From positions 1 through 29,015 of IMG/VR virus record IMGVR_UViG_3300010885_005689: a stretch of DNA of 29,015 bases, one strand, 5' to 3'. Position numbers and translations under genes: made by a program. Below are positions 1 through 7,809 of this stretch, one piece after another. The DNA is from a virus. Each line of letters starts with the position of its first letter. Positions within the stretch are counted from its first letter, which is position 1. The notes under the pieces were generated by a model. The model made no database searches and was not told the DNA's origin. It worked only from the letters and a program-made list of their open reading frames with translations.

Positions 1-1
1 A

Positions 2-1483
2 GCAGGAGAGAGAATCCCCTTTTCTCAGATCCTTATTCGTAACTTAGATGGTGGTAATAATGAAGAAGCTATTGCAGGTACAAAACCTAGAAGACTTATT
101 ATTGATGAGATAGGTAAGGGTAATTTTCTTAGAGGATTACAAGCTGCAACACCAGGTTTTACAACACCATTTGGTTGGGGATGTTCTCCAATTCTTACAG
201 GTACAGGTGGAGATATGCAAAACTTCATGGATGCAAAAAGTTTAATGTTTGATGTTCAGAACTTTAACTTCCTAGAATATAATAGTTCTAAAGATGAACA
301 AAGAATCCATGGACTATTTATTTCCCATAAATATAGAATGGAAGCTAAAGAAGAATCCACTCTTGGAGCTTTTCTAGAACAACCAGCCGATTCAGAATTA
401 CATAATGTAAAGATGTTAGTATCTAATGAAGAGAAAGCAGATAAGATTACAAATGACAACCTTGATAGATTAAAGAAAGCTGGTGATAGACTAGCTTATT
501 TAAAAGAGAAGATGTATTACCCACAAGAAGTGGATGATATATTCTTGAATGAAGATACTAATATATTTGATATTGAAGCAGCTAAACGTCAGAAAACCAG
601 ATTGTTAAATCAAGAAAGAACAGGAACTCCTGTTGTTTTATATGATGATGGTAATGGTGTAAGACATGAGTTTACAGATAAACTTCCTATATCAAACTTC
701 CCTTTAAAGAATAGTGATAACAAAGAAGCTCCTGTAATTATATATGAGTTTCCAATTGAAGCTCCTCCCTATGGATTATATGTAGCAGGGATTGACCCTT
801 ATAGACAAGGTAAATCTGCATACTCAAGCTCATTAGGATCTGTATACATATACAAACGTATGCATGCTATATCAGGAGAGGAGTACCAAGATATGTTTGT
901 TGCTAGTTATTGTGCTAGACCAGATAAAAAAGAAACATGGGAAGAACAAGCTCGTTATCTTATAAAGTATTATAATGCTAGAGCATTATGTGAGAATGAT
1001 GAAATATCTTTTATAGATTATATGATAGCTAAAGGAGATGCCCATTATTTAGAAAGACAACCAGATTGGTTAAAAGAAATAGTTCCAAATACTACAGTTA
1101 GAAGGGATTATGGAATACATAGATCTTCTGAAAAAATAAGAGATTTCTTACATGGATGTCTTAAGAAATATACAGAAGAAGCTATACATATTGAAAAGGA
1201 TGAGGATGGAAATATTATATCAGAAATAAAAGGTATGTCAAAAGTATTTGACCCTGTTTTATTAGAAGAAATGATACAATATAATGAATCAGGTAACTTT
1301 GATAGAATCATTGCTGCAGAGCTTGCAATAGCCCTTGCTATGAAACTAGATCCTATAATGGGTAAAATAGGAGGAGAACAAGATGTACGAATACAATCAA
1401 TGTTCAAAAAAAATAAAAAAAATAAACTGTTTACAGAAAGCAGATCAATGTTTAACACACCAAGAAATAAATTATTTACATAA
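2..1483 (+). CDS. terL: Terminase large subunit (TerL), 5' end outside window
   Basis: This is the ATP-driven DNA-packaging motor and headful nuclease, acting at the portal of the empty prohead. The reading frame is open from base 2, so the gene starts upstream and the ATPase Walker A is not in the window. The first visible part carries a Walker B-like stretch (RRLIIDEIGKG, about nt 89-121) and then SPILTGTGGDM, which fits the ATPase coupling motif. The C-terminal half has an RNase H-like nuclease signature: VAGIDPY with Asp at nt 794-796, and ALCENDE near nt 988 as the likely second acidic site. An ATG at nt 215 lies inside the conserved domain and is not the start. The stop overlaps the portal start by one base (TAATG), which implies translational coupling. 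The function is secure from motifs and position; the exact family is inferred. Confidence 0.9.
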   Translation, partial: AGERIPFSQILIRNLDGGNNEEAIAGTKPRRLIIDEIGKGNFLRGLQAATPGFTTPFGWGCSPILTGTGGDMQNFMDAKSLMFDVQNFNFLEYNSSKDEQRIHGLFISHKYRMEAKEESTLGAFLEQPADSELHNVKMLVSNEEKADKITNDNLDRLKKAGDRLAYLKEKMYYPQEVDDIFLNEDTNIFDIEAAKRQKTRLLNQERTGTPVVLYDDGNGVRHEFTDKLPISNFPLKNSDNKEAPVIIYEFPIEAPPYGLYVAGIDPYRQGKSAYSSSLGSVYIYKRMHAISGEEYQDMFVASYCARPDKKETWEEQARYLIKYYNARALCENDEISFIDYMIAKGDAHYLERQPDWLKEIVPNTTVRRDYGIHRSSEKIRDFLHGCLKKYTEEAIHIEKDEDGNIISEIKGMSKVFDPVLLEEMIQYNESGNFDRIIAAELAIALAMKLDPIMGKIGGEQDVRIQSMFKKNKKNKLFTESRSMFNTPRNKLFT

Positions 1484-4068
1484 TGAGCATAATTAGATAT
1501 ACAAAAGATGCAACAATCAGATACGCTTATCTGAACATCTTCCCTGATCAGTTTAAAACAGAGAAAGAAAAACAAGATGAGAGTTGGATAAAAAATACAA
1601 TGGACTATTTCTCCAATAAAGCATACGCTGAGTATGTAAAAAATAAAGATACATTTGTTAAAAATTATGATCTTATGAAAGGAATCTTACGTATGGAAGA
1701 TTTCTATCAGGAACCTGAAGTTAGAAGTTTTACAGATGTACTTACATCTGATTTAGAACTTCCAGCATATGTAAAAATGTATTCAATCATCACCACACCT
1801 GTTAATGAGTTAGTTGGAGAAATATCTAAACGACCAGATACATTTAGAGTGAAAGCTTTTGATGATGATAGTAAAGCAGAAGAGTTACAATTTAAAACAG
1901 ATACTCTTCAGAAATATGTTATTAGTCAAGTGAAGCAACAATTAACAGCTAAAGCTGCTATGTCAGGAGAAGAAATTGATCCTGAGCAATTAGAGCAAAT
2001 GACAATGGAACAGGTTAAGGATCAGTTAGATAGTTATACATCTATTGCTGAAAAATGGGCCAATCATGTTCTTACATGCCAAAAAGCTGAGTTTAATCTT
2101 AAAGAAAAAAGTGAAGATGCATTTAGAGATATGTTAATATCTGCTAGAGAGTTTTATCATATATATGAAGACAATTCAAAACTTGGATTTAATATTGAAG
2201 TGGCTAATCCTAAAAACACTTGGTTTTTAACTACACCAGATAGAAAGTATATATCAGATCCAACAGGTAGAGCACAAGGAGCATATGCTGCAGGAACAGT
2301 AGAAGTAATGGAACTATCTGAAATCATTGAGAGCATACCAGATCTTACTAAAGAAGAGATAGATCACTTACGTTCTTCTCTTCAAGATTATGGATTAATT
2401 AATGTAAGAGAATCTAATCTTGGTAATCCAGATGCTGTTCCAGGACAAGATTCTGTAATGTATGATACCTTTGACCCTCTTGTTCTTCAGACACGTATGA
2501 TTATTGAATCAGAAATGAAAGAAAACAATGATGGGCTAAAAGACTTTTTAGGACTTACAAATAATGTAAGTTCATTTGGGTATAAGTATGTTGTTGTTAG
2601 AAGTTATTGGATTTCTAAAAGAAAAATAGGTAAGCTTATATATATAGATGAGATGGGTAATGAACAATCAACATTAGTTGATGAGAATTACAAATCAGGT
2701 ACAATACCTACACAACAATCTCTTGAATGGGGATGGATTAATGAATGGTATCAAGGTATTAAGATAGGTCCAGATATCTATCACATCAAACCATATAAAC
2801 TATTAAACTATTGTCCTATTATAGGAACAACACATGAAGTAAAGAATACAGAGGCTAAATCACTTGTAGATCTTATGAAACCTTTTCAAGTGTTGTATAA
2901 TGTATGTATGAACCAATTATATAAACTTCTTGAAAAAGAAGTGGGTAAAGTACAATTAATGTCATTGCGTCATATACCAATTCCTAAAGATGGAGATGCA
3001 CAAGATGCTCTTGATATATGGGAAATGGAAGCACGTAATAGAGGTGTTGTATTTATTGATGATAGTCCAGAGAACATGAAAAGTCCTAGTTCATTTAATC
3101 AATTTACAGCTCTTGATCTAACACGTACACAAGAAATACAATCTAGATATACATTAGCACAACAACTTAAAGCTGAATGCTGGGAACTTGTGGGTATGTC
3201 TAAACAGCGTATGGGGTCTGTTTCTGCTTCTGAAAGTGCTACAGGTACTAACACTGCTATGCAACAAAGTTATTCGCAAACAGAGCCTTTATTTGTAGCC
3301 CATGAATATGTTATGGGACAATTATATCAAGCTATTATAGATGCTGCATTATATGTAGAAAGTGCTAAACCACAATCTACACTATCATATATTACATCTG
3401 AAGGAGAATCAGCATTTGTACAAGTGAATGGATCTGATCTTTCATTCCGTGATCTTAAAGTGTTTCTTACTAATAGACCTGAAGATACACAAATGTTTAA
3501 TGAACTTAGACAACTTTCTCAAGCTGTTATTCAAAATGGTGGTACACTTTATGATATAATAGAATTATATAGTACTAAGTCTATGAGAGAAATGAAGAAA
3601 ACATTTAAAGATCTTAGAGATAGACAAATTGCTCAACAAGAACAAGCACAACAATTACAACAGCAACAACAAGAAGCTCAACAACAACAAGCCCAAGCTG
3701 CACAAGAGTTTGCTATTCAACAACATCAAGAACAAATGGCTCATGATGATTATCAAAAAGAACTTGATAGAATATCTAAAAAAGAAATTGCTATTATTCA
3801 AGCTACAGGATTTGGTAAAGTGGAGAGTGAAGATGTTAATGCAAATGCTGTTCCAGATGTAATGGAAGTAAGTAGACTGGCACATGACCAAGATAAAGCT
3901 ACAAAAGATTATGGATTAAAGATGGCTGATATTCAATCTAAGAATAAACAAGCTAGTGATAAAATGTCTATAGAAAAAGAAAAATTACAAGTAACAAGAG
4001 AGAACATGGCCAATGATCTTGCTGTTGCAAAGGAAAATGCTAAAGGACGTAATAACAAAAAAGGTTAA
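1483..4068 (+). CDS. Portal protein
   Basis: Probable portal, the dodecameric ring at one capsid vertex through which DNA is packaged and ejected. The 861 residues match the large portals of crAss-like phages, and position directly after terL and before a scaffold-like protein and the capsid protein supports the call. The N-terminal region (about residues 30-130) is mixed and charged and includes the stretch LPAYVKMYSIITTPVNELVG. The central body (about 350-650) has the alternating helical and strand character of portals. From about residue 718 the protein becomes extremely Gln-rich and then a long charged, coiled-coil-like tail ending in NNKKG. That tail would lie on the inner face of the capsid or contact scaffold; this is inference. 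The start is set by the TAATG overlap with terL. No key residue can be checked without a structural alignment. Confidence 0.82.
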   Translation: MSIIRYTKDATIRYAYLNIFPDQFKTEKEKQDESWIKNTMDYFSNKAYAEYVKNKDTFVKNYDLMKGILRMEDFYQEPEVRSFTDVLTSDLELPAYVKMYSIITTPVNELVGEISKRPDTFRVKAFDDDSKAEELQFKTDTLQKYVISQVKQQLTAKAAMSGEEIDPEQLEQMTMEQVKDQLDSYTSIAEKWANHVLTCQKAEFNLKEKSEDAFRDMLISAREFYHIYEDNSKLGFNIEVANPKNTWFLTTPDRKYISDPTGRAQGAYAAGTVEVMELSEIIESIPDLTKEEIDHLRSSLQDYGLINVRESNLGNPDAVPGQDSVMYDTFDPLVLQTRMIIESEMKENNDGLKDFLGLTNNVSSFGYKYVVVRSYWISKRKIGKLIYIDEMGNEQSTLVDENYKSGTIPTQQSLEWGWINEWYQGIKIGPDIYHIKPYKLLNYCPIIGTTHEVKNTEAKSLVDLMKPFQVLYNVCMNQLYKLLEKEVGKVQLMSLRHIPIPKDGDAQDALDIWEMEARNRGVVFIDDSPENMKSPSSFNQFTALDLTRTQEIQSRYTLAQQLKAECWELVGMSKQRMGSVSASESATGTNTAMQQSYSQTEPLFVAHEYVMGQLYQAIIDAALYVESAKPQSTLSYITSEGESAFVQVNGSDLSFRDLKVFLTNRPEDTQMFNELRQLSQAVIQNGGTLYDIIELYSTKSMREMKKTFKDLRDRQIAQQEQAQQLQQQQQEAQQQQAQAAQEFAIQQHQEQMAHDDYQKELDRISKKEIAIIQATGFGKVESEDVNANAVPDVMEVSRLAHDQDKATKDYGLKMADIQSKNKQASDKMSIEKEKLQVTRENMANDLAVAKENAKGRNNKKG
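3634..3705 (+). repeat. CAA-rich polyglutamine tract in portal
   Basis: About 24 codons of mostly CAA with GAA, GCA and TTA interspersed encode a Gln/Ala-rich helix-prone segment of the portal C-terminal tail. It is a low-complexity coding tract, not a separate element. Length variation by slippage between related phages would be plausible. Confidence 0.8.
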
Positions 4069-4075
4069 AAAATTC

Positions 4076-4091
4076 CTTCTCTTCGGAGAAG
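4076..4091 (+). other. RNA hairpin with UUCG tetraloop after portal gene
   Basis: A perfect 6-bp stem (CTTCTC with GAGAAG) closes a TTCG loop, giving the exceptionally stable cUUCGg tetraloop. It starts 7 nt after the portal stop and lacks a following U-tract, so it is a poor intrinsic terminator. It could protect the 3' end of the upstream message or mark a processing site before the promoter that follows. Confidence 0.7.
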
Positions 4092-4147
4092 TAAATAATA
4101 TTAATGCTATATTAACCAAAAAATTGAATGACATAGAGCAATAACAC

Positions 4148-4178
4148 TTTGATATTAAATACTCTTGTTATACTTTTA
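4148..4178 (+). promoter_or_regulatory. Bacteroidota-type promoter before scaffold and capsid genes
   Basis: TTTG at 4148-4151 and TACTTTTA at 4171-4178 are 19 nt apart. This fits the Bacteroidota consensus TTTG, 19-21 nt, TAnnTTTG with seven of eight bases in the second box. It lies in the 141-nt gap between portal and the scaffold-like gene and would start a transcript about 25 nt upstream of the ATG at 4210, giving the abundant head proteins their own promoter. Confidence 0.6.
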
Positions 4179-4209
4179 CATAAATAAAACCAAATATAAA
4201 TAACTACAT

Positions 4210-5463
4210 ATGGCTGATAATTTAGAAACTATGGGTAACTTTAGTATCCAAGATACTATGGAAATGGGAATGGGTAACCAAGAATTACTTCAAGGGTTAT
4301 TTGAACCTGAAACATCAACTTCTAATCCAGAGGATGTTACACCTATTATAAAAGACGCAAATGCTCCTGCTGCCCCAGATGCACCAGAAGTAAAAAAAGG
4401 TAAAGATATTGTCCCTCCTAAAAACGTTGATGGTAAAACAGATGATGAAAAATTAGATGGACAATCTATGATTGCTGATTTTTTAAGTGATGATGATGAT
4501 GATGACGAAGATGATGCTCCAGTAGCAAAACCTGCAAAACCTGCAAGTGTTGATAATGAAGAAGATGCTGATGCTCCAGAAGGAACACAATTTACTGCTC
4601 TTGCAAATGATCTTTATAAATTAGGAGTATTTACATCTGAAGATGAAGAACAAACTCCAGTTTCTACAGCAGAAGAATTCTTGGAAAGATTTAATGATGA
4701 AAAGAAAAAAGGTGCTAGTGAAATAGTACAAAATTTCATAGGACAATTTGGAGAAGATTACCAAGAAGCTTTTGATGCCATATTTGTAAAAGGAGTTAAT
4801 CCAAAAGAATACTTTGGTGTTTATAATCAAGTAGTTAACTTTGCTGAGATGGATCTTTCAGATGAAGACAATCAAGTGAGGATAATGAAACAAGCTTTAA
4901 CTAACCAAGGGTTTGATCCAGAAGATGTAGAGACAGAAGTTGAAAGACTTAAAAACTATGGAGATCTTGAAAACGTAGCTGCTAAACACCACAAGGTGTT
5001 AGTTAAAAAAGAAGCTGCTAAGTTACAAGAAATGGAATCAAATGCACAACAAGAGTTACAACAAAAGCAAGCTATAAAAAATCAGTACATAAGTAATGTA
5101 CAAACCATCTTACAAGATAAGGTGAAAGCAAAAGAGTTTGATGGTATTCCAATCAATCCAAAATTAGCAAGTGAACTACAGGACTTCTTATTAGTAGATA
5201 AATGGAAAACTCCATCTGGAGAAACTCTTACAGATTTTGACCGTGCTATTCTGGATATGAAAAAACCAGAAAATCATGCAATGAAAGTTAAGATGGGACT
5301 TCTTTTAAAGATGTTAGAAAAAGATCCAACATTATCAACTATACAACGAACAGGTGTTACAAAAAAATCTAATGAACTGTTTGGAGAAGTTGCAAGACAA
5401 GTAACAAAAGCTAAAACAACTGGAGGCACCACTGGTGCTAATTCAAAATCATGGTTCTTATAA
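4210..5463 (+). CDS. Probable scaffolding protein
   Basis: 417 residues between portal and major capsid genes, the usual place of a scaffold or head-assembly protein. The N-terminal third is disordered-looking and strongly acidic, with a run of Asp (DDDDDDEDD, about residues 95-103) followed by Lys/Pro/Ala-rich linker. The middle (about 130-250) is helical and contains FIGQFGEDYQEAFDAIF. Residues about 255-305 are a Gln/Glu/Lys-rich coiled-coil-like segment, and the C-terminus is basic and Gly/Thr-rich, ending in KSWFL. An acidic, helical, internally flexible protein with a basic tail is what scaffolds that bind capsid subunits look like, but no protease or scaffold signature was recognised, so the call rests on composition and position. 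Start at 4210 lies in an A-rich context without a clear Shine-Dalgarno and is preceded by a promoter. Confidence 0.6.
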   Translation: MADNLETMGNFSIQDTMEMGMGNQELLQGLFEPETSTSNPEDVTPIIKDANAPAAPDAPEVKKGKDIVPPKNVDGKTDDEKLDGQSMIADFLSDDDDDDEDDAPVAKPAKPASVDNEEDADAPEGTQFTALANDLYKLGVFTSEDEEQTPVSTAEEFLERFNDEKKKGASEIVQNFIGQFGEDYQEAFDAIFVKGVNPKEYFGVYNQVVNFAEMDLSDEDNQVRIMKQALTNQGFDPEDVETEVERLKNYGDLENVAAKHHKVLVKKEAAKLQEMESNAQQELQQKQAIKNQYISNVQTILQDKVKAKEFDGIPINPKLASELQDFLLVDKWKTPSGETLTDFDRAILDMKKPENHAMKVKMGLLLKMLEKDPTLSTIQRTGVTKKSNELFGEVARQVTKAKTTGGTTGANSKSWFL

Positions 5464-5498
5464 CAAAATAAATAAATAATTAACAAAAACGAATAACA

Positions 5499-7061
5499 AT
5501 GGCAATTCAAACAATTCCTGGGTTAACTGGTTTTACTTATGCTCGTGTAGCGTCTATGGACAAACGTGCTGTAGGAAAACTAACAGACTCTAACCACTTA
5601 GAGAGTTTTCACTCTACTGAGCCTGCAGATTATGATAAAAAGATTATCTCTTTATATACGCAGAGCTCATTGTACAGTAATGACTTTTTGGACATGATCA
5701 ACAAAAGCACACCTTATTACATTGATAATAATAGTGATGCATGGAAATGGCAAATCGCAGTTCCTTACAAATTTCCAAAAATCATTGACATCCCTTCATC
5801 AACTCAAGATTTAATCACTTCTGGTAAAACAGGTATTGATGGTCAAGAATTTCAATTAGTATTAGATACTAATGAATTTTCTAAAAATGCAATTGTATCT
5901 GTAGGTACACGTCAATATGGTCCACGTTTTTACGTGATTAAAGATCCAGTGCCTTGGAATATGGGATTTTTGTATTCATTTACATTAGTAACTGATAATC
6001 CAACAGTTGATTTTGTAAATCCTACATTTTTACAATATGGTGTTGAACTAGAATTAGTTGATGCAGCTATTGGTGAATTTGATCAAGACTTATTAGGTCT
6101 TCCAAGATTAGGTGAGCAAATCACAATGTTTGAATCTTTAGGTTCTGCATATGGTTATGAGCACAAAATCACTGAATGGGCTGATGATAAAATGATGAGA
6201 GATGCTTCTGGTAAAGCTCTTGATATTTTAGTGTATGCTCCACAAAGACGTAACCAATTACCACTTACACGTAATGATGTTAAATGGGAACCGTTTATTG
6301 AATTCTGGATGCGTAAATCTATGATTGAATTAAAAGTTAAACGTATGATCTGGGCTAAACCAGGTACAGTTAAAACTAATGGTTCTAAACAAGAATTAAA
6401 ACGTACATCTGCTGGTGTTTACCACAGAATGCGTAACAATGGAAACTTGGTACAATATAACAGAGGTGAATTTTCTGCTAACTTAATACGTTCAGTATTT
6501 GGAGACTTGTTCTACAGAAGAGTGGATGTAAAAGATAGAAGTGTAAAAATGTATACTAATGAAGCTGGATTCGATGTATTCCAACAAGCTTTAAAAACAG
6601 ATGCATTAAATTCAGGTCTTACTTTTATGGCTGATTCTGGAAACAGATATATGCAAGGTGAAGGTCAACATATCACTTATAACTTTGCATTTGATGCAAT
6701 GGTTACACGTGAGACTGGTAGAGTTGAATTAATTCACTTAAAAGAATTAGATTTACCACAATCTAACTTAGAGTTTGGACAAAACAAAAAATCTACTCCA
6801 GTATTTATGGTGTTTGATGTTTCTCCAATGTCTGATGGATCAATGGTAAATAACATTAGAGAAGTACGTATGAAAGGTGCTCCTTCTATGACATGGGGTT
6901 ATATTGATGGAACTCGTCATCACTTAGGTTTTGCTAAATCTCAAGGTATGTCAAGTGCTAACAAATTCCCAGGATACGAAATCTGGATGAAAGACAGATG
7001 TGATGTATTTATTGAAGATTTATCAAGAACTGTGTTGATCGAGGAAATCCCACAATTTTAA
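5499..7061 (+). CDS. Major capsid protein (HK97-type fold)
   Basis: 520 residues, the size and place expected for the major capsid protein of crAss-like phages, which forms the icosahedral shell. The sequence is smooth, soluble and without signal peptide or membrane segment. It is rich in the strand and loop pattern of capsid proteins, with conserved-looking blocks such as TRQYGPRFYVIKDPVPWNMG (about residues 137-156) and KMYTNEAGFDVF (about 350-361), the latter resembling the P-domain of relatives. Codon choice differs slightly from neighbours: CGT for Arg and GGT for Gly are frequent, consistent with high expression. The gene follows the scaffold-like gene after 35 nt of A-rich leader and is followed by a structured non-coding region. 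I recognise the family by sequence feel and synteny; a profile search would settle it. Confidence 0.85.
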   Translation: MAIQTIPGLTGFTYARVASMDKRAVGKLTDSNHLESFHSTEPADYDKKIISLYTQSSLYSNDFLDMINKSTPYYIDNNSDAWKWQIAVPYKFPKIIDIPSSTQDLITSGKTGIDGQEFQLVLDTNEFSKNAIVSVGTRQYGPRFYVIKDPVPWNMGFLYSFTLVTDNPTVDFVNPTFLQYGVELELVDAAIGEFDQDLLGLPRLGEQITMFESLGSAYGYEHKITEWADDKMMRDASGKALDILVYAPQRRNQLPLTRNDVKWEPFIEFWMRKSMIELKVKRMIWAKPGTVKTNGSKQELKRTSAGVYHRMRNNGNLVQYNRGEFSANLIRSVFGDLFYRRVDVKDRSVKMYTNEAGFDVFQQALKTDALNSGLTFMADSGNRYMQGEGQHITYNFAFDAMVTRETGRVELIHLKELDLPQSNLEFGQNKKSTPVFMVFDVSPMSDGSMVNNIREVRMKGAPSMTWGYIDGTRHHLGFAKSQGMSSANKFPGYEIWMKDRCDVFIEDLSRTVLIEEIPQF

Positions 7062-7072
7062 CAATAAACAGT

Positions 7073-7113
7073 AGTTACTACGCTACCCATAAGAACAGCG
7101 TCCCAGGGTAACT
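7073..7113 (+). other. Stem-loop structure downstream of capsid gene
   Basis: AGTTAC (7073-7078) pairs perfectly with GTAACT (7108-7113) and encloses a second stem CGCT/AGCG (7081-7084 with 7097-7100). It begins 12 nt after the capsid stop. There is no T-tract, so a structural or processing role is likelier than termination. It is the first of several structures in the 7062-7342 gap. Confidence 0.5.
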
Positions 7114-7131
7114 CAATATTTCCGAGAAAAG

Positions 7132-7162
7132 TCCCCTCACCTCCTCTCCCTCCTAGAGGGGA
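7132..7162 (+). other. GC-rich hairpin with pyrimidine loop
   Basis: TCCCCTC (7132-7138) pairs with GAGGGGA (7156-7162), leaving a 17-nt almost pure pyrimidine loop. The stretch TCACCTCCT (7137-7145) is identical to the 16S rRNA 3' anti-Shine-Dalgarno region. The stem is unusually GC-rich for this genome. Its role is unknown. Confidence 0.5.
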
Positions 7163-7175
7163 TGATTCTCAACCC

Positions 7176-7227
7176 AGAGTGATGGATTGGTGTAAACCAG
7201 TCGCATTCCATTCAATTGGAACACTCT
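7176..7227 (+). ncRNA. Compact three-way junction, tRNA-like without D arm
   Basis: A closing stem AGAGTG/CACTCT (7176-7181 with 7222-7227) holds two hairpins: GATTGG/CCAGTC (7185-7190 with 7197-7202, loop TGTAAA) and TTCCA/TGGAA (7206-7210 with 7217-7221, loop TTCAAT), joined by ATG and GCA. Every base outside loops and the two 3-nt joiners pairs, with one G-U. The first loop resembles a Tyr anticodon loop and the second a T loop, so the fold looks like a tRNA lacking a D arm. Whether it is a degenerate tRNA, a mimic or another small RNA is not known. Confidence 0.45.
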
Positions 7228-7233
7228 ACAAAT

Positions 7234-7307
7234 AGTGTGGTAGACTGGAGGGGTTCCAGCTCAGTCTCATAAACTGAAGTACGGAGGTTCGAGTCCTTCC
7301 CACGCAA
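7234..7307 (+). tRNA. Probable tRNA with CAU anticodon (Met or Ile2)
   Basis: The anticodon arm is perfect: stem TCAGT/ACTGA (7261-7265 with 7273-7277), loop CTCATAA with anticodon CAT at 7268-7270. The T arm has a 5-bp stem with one G-U (7283-7287 with 7295-7299) and the classic loop TTCGAGT (7288-7294). The variable loop is 5 nt. The acceptor stem AGTGTGG/CCACGCA (7234-7240 with 7300-7306) pairs at six of seven positions, with A:A at 1-72; discriminator A7307, no encoded CCA. The D arm CTGG/CCAG (7245-7248 with 7256-7259) is preceded by four linker bases instead of two. The 1-72 mismatch recalls initiator tRNA, but the short D loop is irregular, so it may be divergent or decaying. CAU could read Met or, after lysidine modification, Ile AUA codons, which are very common in this genome. 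Confidence 0.62.
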
Positions 7308-7342
7308 CTAAAATAAACCAATTTTTTTAAATTAAACTACAT

Positions 7343-7789
7343 ATGAGTAAAAAAGAAACTGTACTCAAACTTAGAAGCGAAGGTAAAAAATATAGAGAAA
7401 TTGCTGAACTTGTAAATTGTAATTTAAGCTCAGTCTATTATTATTTAAAACATGATAAAAATTTAGAACATTTTAGTGCTAAAAGAAAAGACAAAGAGTA
7501 TAAAAAAATAAGAGTTGGTTCTGTTAATAAAAGCAAAGCTAGAAATAGAGAAGTAGTTTTAGATCACTTTAAAACACATCCTTGTGTAGATTGTGGTAAT
7601 GCAGATGTAAGAGTTTTAGAATTTGATCACGTTAGAGGAACTAAAATAGATTGTGTTTCTGTAGGTGTAAGAGATTCTTGGTCTGTTGAAAAATTAATAG
7701 AAGAAATAAATAAATGTGATGTTCGATGTGCTAATTGTCATAAGATAATGACAGACACTAGAAGAAAGCATAAAACAATAAACCAATAA
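7343..7789 (+). CDS. HNH homing endonuclease with N-terminal HTH
   Basis: 148 residues. Residues about 5-36 form a resolvase-like helix-turn-helix (LRSEGKKYREIAELVNCNLSSVYYYLK). Residues 81-139 are an HNH nuclease fold with the zinc pairs C81-x2-C84 and C129-x2-C132, the catalytic-type D95-H96 in LEFDHV, and N131/H133 in CANCH. It would cleave DNA at a specific site and spread into phages lacking it. It stands between the capsid gene and the next structural gene, after a tRNA and other structured RNA, a common location for freestanding homing genes. The start at 7343 follows an A/T-rich leader; no promoter was found, so it is probably expressed by read-through. No intron core was recognised, and the capsid gene upstream is complete. 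Confidence 0.85.
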   Translation: MSKKETVLKLRSEGKKYREIAELVNCNLSSVYYYLKHDKNLEHFSAKRKDKEYKKIRVGSVNKSKARNREVVLDHFKTHPCVDCGNADVRVLEFDHVRGTKIDCVSVGVRDSWSVEKLIEEINKCDVRCANCHKIMTDTRRKHKTINQ

Positions 7790-7809
7790 TAACTAAATAT
7801 TAAATTACA

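Noticed and set aside
215-228. ATG 215 as start of the terminase
   Set aside because: The frame is open upstream to base 2 and encodes Walker B-like motifs before this ATG.
3629-3862. Asn/Lys-rich frame inside the portal gene
   Set aside because: It is a frame shadow of the CAA-rich tract; composition is that of shifted low-complexity codons.
7062-7789. Group I or group II intron with HNH gene inside
   Set aside because: No catalytic core or domain V pattern was recognised, the capsid gene before it is complete and no split exon is seen after it.
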